A DNA stretch of 64,000 bases. It comes from Paraburkholderia sp. BL10I2N1 (GTDB taxonomy: Bacteria; Pseudomonadota; Gammaproteobacteria; Burkholderiales; Burkholderiaceae). Position numbers and translations under genes: made by a program. Below the pieces are notes generated by a model. The model was given only the letters and a program-made list of their open reading frames with translations. It did no database searches and had not been told where the DNA came from. The stretch covers positions 2,294,001-2,358,000 of the forward strand of contig NZ_SNWA01000001.1 of NCBI RefSeq assembly GCF_004361815.1, read 5' to 3'. Positions 49,621 to 61,684 of the stretch are shown here, piece after piece (position 1 is the stretch's first letter; every line of letters starts with the position of its first letter).

Positions 49621-50952
49621 TCAAACAGCAGCAATACGAACAACCTGCTCCTTAACGACATCCCTCTGATGCACCCGCTTGCCAGCGGCATAAGTCTCGA
49701 ACACAGTCCGATCATCCCCAAGCAACGCAAACGAAAACAACAGCTCCTCGAGCGACTCACATCGCGCATTCCGCCTTGCAAGCAAAGGCGTCGCCGCCGG
49801 ATCGAGCACGACAAAATCCGCCTCCGCGCCGGCGCGAAGCGTCCCAACCTTGTCGGCAAGATCAAGCGCCTCCGCCGCGCCGGCGGTCGCAAGCCAGAAC
49901 ATGCGCGTCGCCGTCAGATGATGCCCATTGAGCCGGGCAACCTTATGCGCTTCGTTCATCGTCTGCAGCATCGAGAACGACGTGCCGCCACCGACGTCGG
50001 TAGCCAGCGCAACCGGCATTCCCGCTTCACCGGCCTTGTCGAAATCGAACAGCCCGCTGCCAAGAAACAGATTCGACGTCGGGCAATGCGACGCAACCGC
50101 GCCAGTCTGCGCCATCCGCCTGCGGTCCTCGTCGTCGAGATAGATGCAGTGCCCGTACACCGCGCGACGACGCAGCAAGCCGTAGTGATCGTAAATGTCG
50201 AGATAACTGCGATGCCCTGGGAACAGATCCGCGACCCATTTCACTTCGTCGGTGTTCTCGGCGACGTGGCTCTGGACAAACACATCCTGATGCTCGCGCG
50301 CGAGGACACCGCACGCTTCCAGCTGCGCTTCGGTCGAAGTGGGCGCAAAGCGCGGCGTCAACGCGTACATCTGCCGGCCGCGGTTGTGCCAGCGGTCAAT
50401 CAGCTCCCTGCTGTCGTCGTATCCCGACTGCGCGGTGTCGCGCAGGAACTCAGGACAGTTGCGGTCCATCAACACCTTGCCCGCCACCATCCGCAGATTG
50501 CGCAGTTCGCTTTCGGCAAACAGCGCATCCGCCGACTGTTTGTGCACCGTGCAGTAGACCAGCGCGGTCGTCGTGCCGCACGCGAGCAGCTCGTCGACGA
50601 AGAACATCGCCGTGTCCCGCGCATAGGCCATGTCCTCGAACCGACGCTCGGTTGGGAACGTATAGGTGTCCAGCCACGGCAGAAGCCCGGGCGCCGGCGA
50701 CGCAATCATGTCCGTCTGCGGATAGTGGATGTGCGTGTCGATAAAGCCCGGCACGATCAGCTTGCCGCGCATCTCTGTTACCTGCGTGTCCGGCGCGAGC
50801 TGCTTCGACAGGGCCGCATACGCGCCGCTCGCGACTACGTGTCCGTCCTCGACGATCAGCAGGCCGTCTTCGTTGAAGACCGCTGCGTTGGACGATTGCG
50901 CGGGATCGCCATTGAAGGTCAGCAGTTGTGCGCGGTAAGCCGTCTGATTCAT
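49621..50952 (-). CDS. guaD: Guanine deaminase
   Basis: A 443-aa amidohydrolase that turns guanine into xanthine. The metal site is in PGFIDTHIHYPQTD (H-x-H), HVAEN (His), YGHCIYLDDEDRRRM (His) and ALATDVGGGTSFSMLQTMNEA (Asp). The guanine deaminase signature is complete and the length is normal. ATG 50952 gives MNQTAYRAQLLTFN. It heads toward the terminator and is downstream of the adenine deaminase in the same direction. Confidence 0.95.
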   Translation of the reverse strand: MNQTAYRAQLLTFNGDPAQSSNAAVFNEDGLLIVEDGHVVASGAYAALSKQLAPDTQVTEMRGKLIVPGFIDTHIHYPQTDMIASPAPGLLPWLDTYTFPTERRFEDMAYARDTAMFFVDELLACGTTTALVYCTVHKQSADALFAESELRNLRMVAGKVLMDRNCPEFLRDTAQSGYDDSRELIDRWHNRGRQMYALTPRFAPTSTEAQLEACGVLAREHQDVFVQSHVAENTDEVKWVADLFPGHRSYLDIYDHYGLLRRRAVYGHCIYLDDEDRRRMAQTGAVASHCPTSNLFLGSGLFDFDKAGEAGMPVALATDVGGGTSFSMLQTMNEAHKVARLNGHHLTATRMFWLATAGAAEALDLADKVGTLRAGAEADFVVLDPAATPLLARRNARCESLEELLFSFALLGDDRTVFETYAAGKRVHQRDVVKEQVVRIAAV

Positions 50953-51025
50953 GAGAAACACTGTCTCCGTAATAGCCTGGGATCGAGAGGCCGGCTGGCC
51001 TCCCCGTCACCTTCGATGCCTGCTG

Positions 51026-53166
<2,141 letters not shown>

Positions 53167-53248
53167 ACAGGGCCTCACGGGATCGCCGTGCGGCTGGTTG
53201 ATCGTGGCGGCCTGCGCGCTTCATGTGCGCGCAGGCCGCCTGTGTAAT

Positions 53249-55666
53249 CTAGGCAGTCGTATCGGCGGCTGCGGGCGCGGGAGCGGTTCCCGCAGCCGCC
53301 TTTGCGTCCGTCGCAGCCTGCAGTGTCTCGAGCGCGTCGAGAATCGCCTCGGGTGTCGCCGGCGCGCGCAATGACGGTGCGCTCGGCGCATCGGGCACGG
53401 CGGCCGCGATCGCATCGCGCAGCGCCAGAAACACCGAGAACGGCAACAGCAATGGAGGCTCGCCGACAGCCTTCGAACGGAACACGGTTGGCTCGGCGTT
53501 TTCGTTGCGATACAACTGGACGTGGAACGCGGCCGGTGTGTCGCTGATCGCCGGAATCTTGTACGTCGATGGCGCATGCGTCATCAGACGGCCATCGCGA
53601 TTCCACCAGAGTTCTTCGGTGGTGAGCCAGCCCATGCCCTGGATGAATCCTCCTTCCACCTGGCCGATATCGATGGCCGGATTGATCGACTGCCCGACAT
53701 CGTGCAGGGCGTCGGCGCGTATGAGCTTCCATTCGCCTGTCAGTGTATCGATCACAACCTCCGACACCGCAGCGCCATAGGCGAAATAGTAGAACGGATG
53801 ACCGGTCAGCGTCTTGGCGTCCCAGTGGACTTTGGGTGTCGTATAGAAACCGTCGGACCACAGTTGCACGCGGGCCAGATACGCGGCGCCCGTCAGCTGT
53901 TCAAACGGCATGGCCGCGCCGTTGACGCTCACCATGCCGTCAGCGAACTGCACGTCTTCGGCCGCGCCGCTGAGTTCTTTCGCAGCGAGTGCCGCGAGCC
54001 GCTCGCGTATCGTGCGCGCGGCCGCTTCGGCGGCCTTGCCGTTCAGGTCGCTGCCCGTCGACGCCGCCGTCGCCGATGTGTTCGCGACTTTCGACGTATC
54101 GGTCGCGGTCACGCGCACACGGGACAGCGCCACGCCGAATTCGCCGGCGACGACCTGGGCGACCTTCGTGTTGAGTCCCTGGCCCATCTCGGTGCCGCCG
54201 TGATTGACGAGGATCGAGCCATCCTTGTAGATGTGCACGAGCGCGCCCGCCTGATTCAGGAACGGCACGTTGAACGAGATGCCGAACTTCACAGGCGTCA
54301 AGGCTATCCCGCGCTTGAGCACCGGGCTTGCCGCGTTGAATGCGGCAAGGGCGGCACGCCGCGCACGATAGTCGCTGGTTGCGAGGAGTTTGTCGGTGAG
54401 CGGCGCGATGATGTTGTCCTCGACGCGTTGTCCATACGGTGTCACGTCGCGCTCACCGACGCCGTAGAAGTTGGCAAGTCGCACGTCGAGTGGATCGCAT
54501 TTCAGCTGCCGCGCGATGCTGTCGAGCATCACCTCCATCACGAGCGCGCCCTGCGGGCCGCCGAAGCCGCGAAAGGCGGTGTTCGACTGCGTATTCGTCT
54601 TGCAGCACAGCGCGACGATGTCGACGTCGGACAGGTAATACGCATTGTCGAAGTGACATACGGCGCGTGTCGCTACGGCACCCGACAGGTCCGCCGAATA
54701 GCCGGCCCGCAACGCGATTTCGACGCGTGCGCCGAGAATCCGGCCGGTGTCGTCGAACCCGGCTTCGTATTCGTAGAAGGCGTCATGGCGCTTGCCGGTG
54801 ATCATGAAGTCGTCGTCGCGGTCGGCGCGCAGTTTCACCGGACGCCGCAGCTTGTGCGCTGCGAGCGCCGCGACGCAGGCGAACAGCGCCGACTGCGATT
54901 CCTTGCCGCCGAACCCCCCGCCCATCCGCCGACATTCGCAGATCACGTTGTGCGTCGGCCAGCCGAGCATGTGCGCGACGACGTGCTGCATTTCGCTGGG
55001 ATGTTGCGTCGAGCTGTAGACGAGCATGCCGTCCATCTCTTTCGGCAGCGCGTACGCGACCTGTCCTTCGAGATAGAACTGCTCCTGGCCACCGACCTCG
55101 AACGTGTCCTTGATCCGGTGCGGCGCTGAGGCGATCTTCTCGACAGGCGCGCCGCGCGTCAGATGCAGTGGCGGCAGTACGAACTGCTTTTTCGCTTTGG
55201 CTTCGGCCGGCGTAAGCACGACTTCGAGTGGCTCATAGCGAATCACATCGTCGCTCCTTGCGAGCGATGCGGCGCGGCGCGCGAGTTCATGGCTCTGTGC
55301 GATCACGGCGAACACCGGTTGGCCGAGATACAACACTTCGTCGGTGGCGAGGATCGGATCGTCGTGCAGCACCGGACCGCAATTGTTTTCGCCGGGGATG
55401 TCGGCGGCGGTCAGGACCGCGATCACGCCAGGGGCATTGCGCACAGCGTCGAGATCGAGCGAGACGATGCGCGCATGCGCATGGCGCGAAAGACCGAGCG
55501 CGGCGTGCAGCGTGTCCTGGAGTTCGGGGATATCGTCGGTGTAGGTGGCTTCGCCACTCACATGCAGCGCCGCCGATTCGTGCGGCAATGCCGCGCCGAT
55601 CGCAGTCGCGGCCGTTGTGTTGCGACCGCTGGCCTCGACGATGAATGCATCGGTCTGCCTGTTCAT
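53249..55666 (-). CDS. xdhB: Xanthine dehydrogenase, molybdopterin-binding subunit
   Basis: An 805-aa subunit that binds the Mo cofactor and oxidises hypoxanthine to xanthine and then urate. It has the first domain VSGEATYTDDIPELQDTLHAALG, the cofactor loops CRRMGGGFGGKESQS, TQSNTAFRGFGGPQG and NHGGTEMGQGLNTKV, and the catalytic Glu region VGEPPLLLPFSVFLAL near the C-terminus. Its start overlaps the xdhA stop by 4 nt. The tail after residue 770 is Ala/Pro-rich and not needed for the fold. Confidence 0.97.
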   Translation of the reverse strand: MNRQTDAFIVEASGRNTTAATAIGAALPHESAALHVSGEATYTDDIPELQDTLHAALGLSRHAHARIVSLDLDAVRNAPGVIAVLTAADIPGENNCGPVLHDDPILATDEVLYLGQPVFAVIAQSHELARRAASLARSDDVIRYEPLEVVLTPAEAKAKKQFVLPPLHLTRGAPVEKIASAPHRIKDTFEVGGQEQFYLEGQVAYALPKEMDGMLVYSSTQHPSEMQHVVAHMLGWPTHNVICECRRMGGGFGGKESQSALFACVAALAAHKLRRPVKLRADRDDDFMITGKRHDAFYEYEAGFDDTGRILGARVEIALRAGYSADLSGAVATRAVCHFDNAYYLSDVDIVALCCKTNTQSNTAFRGFGGPQGALVMEVMLDSIARQLKCDPLDVRLANFYGVGERDVTPYGQRVEDNIIAPLTDKLLATSDYRARRAALAAFNAASPVLKRGIALTPVKFGISFNVPFLNQAGALVHIYKDGSILVNHGGTEMGQGLNTKVAQVVAGEFGVALSRVRVTATDTSKVANTSATAASTGSDLNGKAAEAAARTIRERLAALAAKELSGAAEDVQFADGMVSVNGAAMPFEQLTGAAYLARVQLWSDGFYTTPKVHWDAKTLTGHPFYYFAYGAAVSEVVIDTLTGEWKLIRADALHDVGQSINPAIDIGQVEGGFIQGMGWLTTEELWWNRDGRLMTHAPSTYKIPAISDTPAAFHVQLYRNENAEPTVFRSKAVGEPPLLLPFSVFLALRDAIAAAVPDAPSAPSLRAPATPEAILDALETLQAATDAKAAAGTAPAPAAADTTA

Positions 55667-57213
55667 GGCGACGGCTCCTGTGCGGTTGCGGCCTTAGCCT
55701 GGTCTGCTTCAAATGCGAAGGCATTCACGTCGCACAGAGCGAGCGGCGCAGTGTCGCGCGTTTCAAGATGGAAGCGCCACAGCAGATTGCGCGCGACCTT
55801 CAACCGGTATCCGCTCGATGCCCGCATATCGGTCAGCGGCTGATAGTCGGCGGCGAGTGCATCCATTGCGTGGCGCACGGTTGCTTCATTCCAGATCGCG
55901 CCGCTGAGGGCCGCTTCGGCGTGACCGGCCCGTTGCGGAATCGCCGCCATGCCGCCGAATGCGATACGTGCATCGATGATCGCGCCGCGATCATCGATGC
56001 GCAGCGCGAACGCCGCGCATACGGCCGAGATGTCCTGATCGTACCGCTTCGAGACCTTGTAGGTGCGAAAGCGCAGATCGCGCGCGGGGCGCGGCACGCG
56101 GATGGCCGCGACGAATTCGCCCACGTGCAGCGCGCTTTTCTGATATCCCAGATAGAACGCGTCGAGCGGCAGCGTGCGTGTTCGGTCTGCCTGCCGCAGG
56201 ACGACCTCGGCGCCGAGCGCGATCAACGCAGGCATCGAGTCGCCGATCGGCGACCCGTTCGCGACGTTGCCGCCGAGTGTGCCGGCATTGCGGATCGGCA
56301 GCGAAGCGAAGCGGGTCCACAGTTCGGCGAGTTCGGGGTAGTCGACGGCGAGCGCCGCATAGGCATCTTCAAGCGATGCCGCCGCGCCGATCGTCAGCGT
56401 CTGCGCATCCCGTTCGATGGTTTTGAGTTCGGCGACGTTGCCGGTGTACAGGATGTCGCCGAGATCGCGAAACTGCTTCGTCACCCACAGGCCGACGTCG
56501 GTGCTGCCCGCGAGAATGCGCGCGTGCGGATGCAGCGCGCGCAACATGGCAAAAGTGTTGATGTCGACTGGCGCGTAAAACGTCGACGCGTCGAATTCAG
56601 CGCCGCGTGCATCGGGCGCGGTGTACTCGAACGTGTCATGACGCTGGATGGCCTGCAGCGTTTCGGCGATCTTCGCGCGGTCGAACGGCACGCGCGGATA
56701 TTGCCGGTAGTCGAACATTTTCTGCGCGGCTTCGACGATCGGCCGGTAGCCAGTGCAGCGGCACAGGTTGCCGGACAGGGCGGTGTTGATTTCATCGCGT
56801 GTCGGCAGGCCGGCCGCGGCCGGCTGGTTCTCATAGAGCGCCCACATCGACATGACGAAACCAGGCGTACAGAACCCGCATTGCGAACCGTGGCAGTCGA
56901 CCATCGCCTGCTGGACCGGATGTAGCGCGCCGTCCGTATCGCGCAGGTCTTCGACGGTGAAGAGCGCGCGGCCGTCGAGCGTCGGCAGGAACTGGATGCA
57001 CGCGTTGACCGCTTTCAGCTGGAGCGCGCCGTGCGCGTCGCATTCGCCGACCACGACCGTGCATGCGCCGCAATCGCCTTCCGCGCAGCCTTCCTTAGTG
57101 CCTGTGCAATGGAGATCCTCACGCAGATGCTGGAGCACCGTGCGCGACGCAGGCACGTCGCGTATTTCACGGACGGACCCACGGTAATAGAAACGGATGG
57201 TTTGCGTTGTCAT
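55663..57213 (-). CDS. xdhA: Xanthine dehydrogenase, Fe-S/FAD subunit
   Basis: A 516-aa subunit. The plant-type 2Fe-2S cluster is in GCAEGDCGACTVVVGE and a distal Cys; the second 2Fe-2S site is in HGSQCGFCTPGFVMSMW and NLCRCTGYRPIVEAA. The FAD domain from residue about 190 has ILAGSTDVGLWVTKQFRDLGDILY and LPIRNAGTLGGNVANGSPIGDSMPALIALGAEV. The long form of XdhA with all cofactors is complete. ATG 57213 (MTTQTIRFYYRGS) is chosen over a 52-codon extension lacking similarity. Confidence 0.97.
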   Translation of the reverse strand: MTTQTIRFYYRGSVREIRDVPASRTVLQHLREDLHCTGTKEGCAEGDCGACTVVVGECDAHGALQLKAVNACIQFLPTLDGRALFTVEDLRDTDGALHPVQQAMVDCHGSQCGFCTPGFVMSMWALYENQPAAAGLPTRDEINTALSGNLCRCTGYRPIVEAAQKMFDYRQYPRVPFDRAKIAETLQAIQRHDTFEYTAPDARGAEFDASTFYAPVDINTFAMLRALHPHARILAGSTDVGLWVTKQFRDLGDILYTGNVAELKTIERDAQTLTIGAAASLEDAYAALAVDYPELAELWTRFASLPIRNAGTLGGNVANGSPIGDSMPALIALGAEVVLRQADRTRTLPLDAFYLGYQKSALHVGEFVAAIRVPRPARDLRFRTYKVSKRYDQDISAVCAAFALRIDDRGAIIDARIAFGGMAAIPQRAGHAEAALSGAIWNEATVRHAMDALAADYQPLTDMRASSGYRLKVARNLLWRFHLETRDTAPLALCDVNAFAFEADQAKAATAQEPSP

Positions 57214-57582
57214 GGCCAATCCAGAAGACATTGCGGACCGGGCGCGCGTTACGCTTGGGGTCGCGCCGTAGCCGGCCTCGCGCACGTAGATCGCCATCCA
57301 TGACCGAAGATAGCACTGACGGGCTCCGGAAAGTATTTCCCGGCGATGATGCGGGTTATCAGCACGCAATCATGACAATCGTACGATTCGCGTGCGGCGC
57401 GGAAGTTGCGCGCCGGGGGAGATGGCGCGGGAGTGAGGCGGGACGGGGCACACAGCCTGTGTGGCTGGACCCCGTACCGGACGCAGAGGCGGGAATCGCA
57501 GCGACCGGGTATGCACACCCCCGGCCAGGTGTTTACGCGCAGGCGGCCCGGAGCCAGGCCTGCCTGCGCGATGTCGTTGCGC
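57214..57582. other. Upstream region of xdhA with a hairpin near dsbB
   Basis: No gene supported. It must hold the xdhA promoter; no obvious operator palindrome was found. A 12-bp stem with one bulge (57537-57548 / 57557-57569) lies just beyond the dsbB stop and may terminate dsbB on the minus strand, although there is no T-run. Confidence 0.4.
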
Positions 57583-58107
57583 TTATCCGCGTCGGCGGTT
57601 GCGCAGCAGGCTCAGCGCGAGCGGCACAAAGGCGACCACGAACGCGATCAGCGACCAGCCCGGCAGCGAGATGCCGAAGATCGGCGGGTAGGGCGTTTCG
57701 CACAGGCCCGCCACCTTGAATACGCTGGGCAGCCAGTGCGCGGGAGGCAGGTTGTCGACGACGGGCTGCAACGCGTCGAAGCCGCAGCTGAAGCCAGGGT
57801 GGGCCTGCACATAGACATGGCGCGCGGCGGTGACGATGCCGCCGAGTGCCGACAGCGCAGCGAGGAATTCCAGCAGGCGTACACCGCGCCAGCTTTGGAA
57901 GCGCGCGCCGAGGAATGCGAAGATGGCGATCAGCAGGAAGAAATAACGCTGGATGATGCACAGCGGACAGGGATCCTGGTGCTCGACGAATTGCAGATAC
58001 AACGCGCCGGCGACCAGCGCTACGCAGATCAGGCCAAGCAGGACCAGCAGGGTGCGCTCACGACGCAGCACGGGGTCGTGGTTCTTCATCAGATGGGTCA
58101 GGGCCAT
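57583..58107 (-). CDS. dsbB: Disulfide bond formation protein DsbB
   Basis: A 174-aa inner membrane protein with four helices that reoxidises DsbA using quinone. The first periplasmic pair is in [17 protein letters not shown] (CPLC). The second pair is formed by Cys in [13 protein letters not shown] and [14 protein letters not shown]. Normal length for Burkholderia DsbB. Starts [12 protein letters not shown]. Confidence 0.95.
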   Translation of the reverse strand: MALTHLMKNHDPVLRRERTLLVLLGLICVALVAGALYLQFVEHQDPCPLCIIQRYFFLLIAIFAFLGARFQSWRGVRLLEFLAALSALGGIVTAARHVYVQAHPGFSCGFDALQPVVDNLPPAHWLPSVFKVAGLCETPYPPIFGISLPGWSLIAFVVAFVPLALSLLRNRRRG

Positions 58108-58182
58108 ATATTTAATTTAGGGCTGAATTAGCGTGGTGGTGAGCGCGATTCTAGCGCGAACCCCGGTTGCATCGCGTTTTGT

Positions 58183-59559
58183 CTAGCGGATCGTGTTGAG
58201 GACGGCTTCAGTCGCCCGGCCGATGGCGAGCAGGGCATCGTCAGCGTGCGGCGCGCCGGCGAGCATCAGCCCGACGGGTGCACTGCTGCGCGGATGGCAC
58301 GGCAGCGACAGGGCGCACGAATCGAGGAAATTGAACGCGCTCGGATTCCGCAGGATCAATGCGTTGACCCGGCCGAAAGCGTCGTCGTCGTGTTCCAGAT
58401 CGGCGACGCGCGGCGGCAAGACCGGCACCGTCGGCGCGACGATCGCGTCGAAACGTTGCCACAGTGCGCGCGCAGCCTCGAGCAGCGCGTTGCGTTCGGC
58501 GACGAGGTCAAGATAGTCGGCTGCGCTGGCTGGCTGGCCTTTGAGAATCCGCGCCAGTACGCGCGGGTCGTACTCGTCACGGTGTTTCTCGAGCAACGGA
58601 CGGTGCCATGCATAGGCCTCGATCGGCGAAAAGCCGAAGCGGTTAATCTCTGGCAGCCGGTCGAGCGGTGCGAAGCGAACCTCGCTGACAATCGCGCCGG
58701 CCGCTTCCAGATGCTTGAGCGCGGTATCGATTGCCTCGGCCACGGCGGGCTCCACGCCGTCCGTGACATGGTTCGTGAGCACGCCGAGCCGCACGCCTTC
58801 GAGCGGCCGCGCGGCTGGAATGCGCGGCTCGAGCCCGGCCAGCACCCGGTCGATCAGCGCGCAGCACGCCACCGAAACGCCGATCGGGCCGAACGAATCG
58901 AGCGTCGGCGAGAGCGGCACGCCGCCCTGTTTTGGAATGCGGTCGGCGGTCGGCTTGAAGCCGGTCAGGCCGCAGAGCGCAGCCGGAATGCGGATCGAGC
59001 CGCCGGTGTCCGTGCCGAGCGCGACCGCGGCCATGCCGTCCGCAACCGACGCCGCCGCGCCCGACGACGAACCGCCCGAGATGCGTTCGTCGCCTTTCAC
59101 CCCGCGCCGGTAGGGCGACAGCGGGTTGCCGTAATGCGGATTGAGGCCGAGACCGGAGAACGCAAATTCGCTCATGTTGGTGCGGCCGACGATGACTGCG
59201 CCCGCCCGCTTCAGCCGGGCGACCGCCACTGCATCGGCGATTGCCGGGGCGGCGTTTTCGAGCGCGCGTGAACCGGCGCGCGTCACCTGGCCCTGAATGT
59301 CGAACAGGTCCTTCACCGAGACGGGGATGCCGGCGAGCGGCGACAGCACGGTGCCGGCGGCGCGCAGGCGGTCGTGCGCGTCGGCAGCGGCGCGGGCGCT
59401 GTCGGCATCGACGTGCATGAAGGCAATGGCGCCTTGGCCTGCCGGATCGGCGATCCTGTCGAGTGCGGCTTCGACGAGTGCGCGGCTGGTGGTGCGTCCG
59501 GCGGCCAGATCGGCGGCGAGTTGGGCGAGCGGCGGGAAGGGCGTGAATTCGGTGGCCAT
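58183..59559 (-). CDS. Amidase-signature enzyme
   Basis: A 458-aa amidase signature hydrolase with the Ser-cisSer-Lys triad: Lys in IPVSVKDLFDIQG, ISGGSSSGAAASVADGMAAVALGTDTGGSIRIPAALCG with both Ser. Substrate unknown: it could be a simple amide hydrolase or a GatA-like enzyme, but no gatB/gatC is nearby. ATG 59559 (MATEFTPFPPLAQL) is chosen. Divergent from the CPA2 antiporter. Confidence 0.9.
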   Translation of the reverse strand: MATEFTPFPPLAQLAADLAAGRTTSRALVEAALDRIADPAGQGAIAFMHVDADSARAAADAHDRLRAAGTVLSPLAGIPVSVKDLFDIQGQVTRAGSRALENAAPAIADAVAVARLKRAGAVIVGRTNMSEFAFSGLGLNPHYGNPLSPYRRGVKGDERISGGSSSGAAASVADGMAAVALGTDTGGSIRIPAALCGLTGFKPTADRIPKQGGVPLSPTLDSFGPIGVSVACCALIDRVLAGLEPRIPAARPLEGVRLGVLTNHVTDGVEPAVAEAIDTALKHLEAAGAIVSEVRFAPLDRLPEINRFGFSPIEAYAWHRPLLEKHRDEYDPRVLARILKGQPASAADYLDLVAERNALLEAARALWQRFDAIVAPTVPVLPPRVADLEHDDDAFGRVNALILRNPSAFNFLDSCALSLPCHPRSSAPVGLMLAGAPHADDALLAIGRATEAVLNTIR

Positions 59560-59800
59560 GGCAGTCCGGGTCGGTTGCATGATGCGTGGACCGGCTTCGC
59601 TACGTGCCGCGGGGCTGTCTCAATGACGTGGTACCAAGGGACAGGACAGGCGGGCGGCGGCGAAACCGTCAGGCGATATCGTCCGCATTGTAGATCGGCT
59701 CCCGCCAGCTGGCGGATGACTGAACCGTAACCGGCTGAAATCGATCCGCCGAGGGGATGGGTTACCATTCAAGTTTTACATATTGTAAGGATTCTCGCGC

Positions 59801-61558
59801 ATGCATCACGGCATCGGCTTCATTCAGGACCTGGCGGTGGTGATGGCGATCGCGGGCGTCGTCACCGTGCTGTTTCATCGCCTGAAACAGCCGGTGGTGC
59901 TCGGATACATCGCAGCGGGCGTGATCATCGGGCCATACACGCCGCCGTTCCAGCTGATCCACGACGAGCAGACGATCCAGACCCTGGGCGAGCTCGGCGT
60001 GGTATTCCTGATGTTCTCGCTCGGGCTCGAGTTCAGTCTGCGCAAGCTTTTTCGCGTGGGGGCGACAGCGGTTGTCGCGGCCTTGTCCGAGATCGTCTTG
60101 ATGCTGTGGCTGGGCTATGAAATCGGCAGCGCGTTCGGCTGGAACCCGATGGATTCGCTGTTCCTCGGCGCGATCCTCGCGGTATCGTCGACGACGATCA
60201 TCGTCAAGGCGCTCTCGGATCTCGGTCTCAAGCGCGAGCGTTTCGCGCAGCTCGTCTTCGGCATCCTGATCGTCGAGGATATTCTCGCGATTGCGATGCT
60301 CGTCCTGCTCTCCGGCATCGCGCAGACGGGCCAGTTGAGCCCGGGCATCGCGTTCATCACGCTCGGCAAGCTGCTGCTGTTCATGACGGTGTCGTTAGTG
60401 GTCGGGATTCTCGTCGTACCGCGGGCGCTCAATTATGTCGCGCGTTCGAACAGCGACGAGATGCTGCTCGTGTCGGTGCTCGGCTTTTGCTTCGGCTTCT
60501 GTCTGCTCGTCGTGAAGCTCGACTACAGCATTGCGCTTGGCGCCTTCATGATCGGTGCGATCATGGCCGAGTCGCGTCATCTGCATCGCATCGAGCATCT
60601 GATCGCGCCGCTGCGCGATGCGTTCTCCGCGATTTTCTTCGTCACGATCGGGCTGATGCTGAATCCGGCCGTGCTGGTCGACTACGCATGGCCGATCGCC
60701 GTGATCACGGCCGCGGTAGTCCTGGGCAAAATCGTCTCGTGCGGGCTCGGCGCCTTTCTCGCCGGCAGGGACGGGCGCACGGCGATGCGGGTCGGCATGA
60801 CCGTCTCGCAGATCGGCGAGTTCTCGTTCATCATCGCGTCGCTCGGCCTCACGCTGAAGGTGACGAGCGCGTTTCTCTATCCGATCGCGGTCGCCGTCTC
60901 GGCGCTCACGACACTCTTCACGCCCTACCTGATCCGCGCCGCAGACCCGCTGACGCGCCGCCTCGGCGCGGCGCTGCCGTCCACTGTCGTGAACGTCTTC
61001 GGCATGTACGGGCAATGGCTCGACAGCTTGCGGCCGGAGAGCGGCGGTCCGACCGTGTTCAGCATCACGCGACATATCGTCCTGCAGATCGCGGTGAATC
61101 TTGCGCTCGTCGCGGCGATCTTCCTGGCCGCTTCGTATGGCGCGCCGTATGCCGGGGCGTGGCTCGCGCGCTGGGTGCCATCCGAGCCGATCCAGCACGT
61201 CGTGCTGTGGAGCGCGGCGCTCGTCGTGTCGATACCGTTTCTTGTCGCGGTCTATCGCAAGACCAAGTCGCTTGCCTTGCTGCTCGCCGAAGTCAGCGTG
61301 CAGCCCGCGAAGGCGGGGCGCTTCACCAGTGCGCTTCGTTATGCGATCTCGGACCTCGTGCCGGTGGTCTCGATGATCGGCGTGTTTCTGCTCGTCGCGG
61401 CGCTCTCCGGCGCGATCCTGCCGCCGACTGGCCTGCTCGTCGCCGTGCTGGTCTGCGCGGCATTGCTGGTGGCGCTGCTGTGGCGCTGGTGCGTGAAGAT
61501 CCACGCCTCGATGCAGATCGCGCTGCGCGAAACGCTCGACGAACAGCCCGACCCGTGA
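59801..61558 (+). CDS. CPA2 monovalent cation:proton antiporter
   Basis: A 585-aa membrane protein of the KefB/YbaL/RosB type. The N-terminal 380 residues form the Na+/H+ exchanger domain (MAIAGVVTVLFHRLKQPVVLGYIAAGVIIGPYTPP; LGVVFLMFSLGLEFSLRKL; AILAVSSTTIIVKAL; FGILIVEDILAIAMLVLLSGI with the ion-binding Asp). The usual TrkA-N nucleotide-binding domain is missing. Instead, the C-terminal 200 residues have extra hydrophobic helices (IVLQIAVNLALVAAIFLAASY; VVLWSAALVVSIPFLVAVY; VSMIGVFLLVAALSGAIL). It probably exchanges K+ or Na+ for H+. Confidence 0.9.
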   Translation: MHHGIGFIQDLAVVMAIAGVVTVLFHRLKQPVVLGYIAAGVIIGPYTPPFQLIHDEQTIQTLGELGVVFLMFSLGLEFSLRKLFRVGATAVVAALSEIVLMLWLGYEIGSAFGWNPMDSLFLGAILAVSSTTIIVKALSDLGLKRERFAQLVFGILIVEDILAIAMLVLLSGIAQTGQLSPGIAFITLGKLLLFMTVSLVVGILVVPRALNYVARSNSDEMLLVSVLGFCFGFCLLVVKLDYSIALGAFMIGAIMAESRHLHRIEHLIAPLRDAFSAIFFVTIGLMLNPAVLVDYAWPIAVITAAVVLGKIVSCGLGAFLAGRDGRTAMRVGMTVSQIGEFSFIIASLGLTLKVTSAFLYPIAVAVSALTTLFTPYLIRAADPLTRRLGAALPSTVVNVFGMYGQWLDSLRPESGGPTVFSITRHIVLQIAVNLALVAAIFLAASYGAPYAGAWLARWVPSEPIQHVVLWSAALVVSIPFLVAVYRKTKSLALLLAEVSVQPAKAGRFTSALRYAISDLVPVVSMIGVFLLVAALSGAILPPTGLLVAVLVCAALLVALLWRWCVKIHASMQIALRETLDEQPDP

Positions 61559-61684
61559 TCCGGCGACGCCGAAAAAAACGCAACAATGTGAGTAATTGTT
61601 TGGAGGTTTGCCCGCCATCGCCCGGTGGCGGATAATCAGGGCTGGTCCATTCGTTCGCGTGCCCGGCGCGCCTGCCCCACAGTC

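Noticed and set aside
53522..56925. Long plus-strand frames (535 and 426 codons) opposite xdhA and xdhB
   Set aside because: Antisense shadows of well-supported xanthine dehydrogenase genes.
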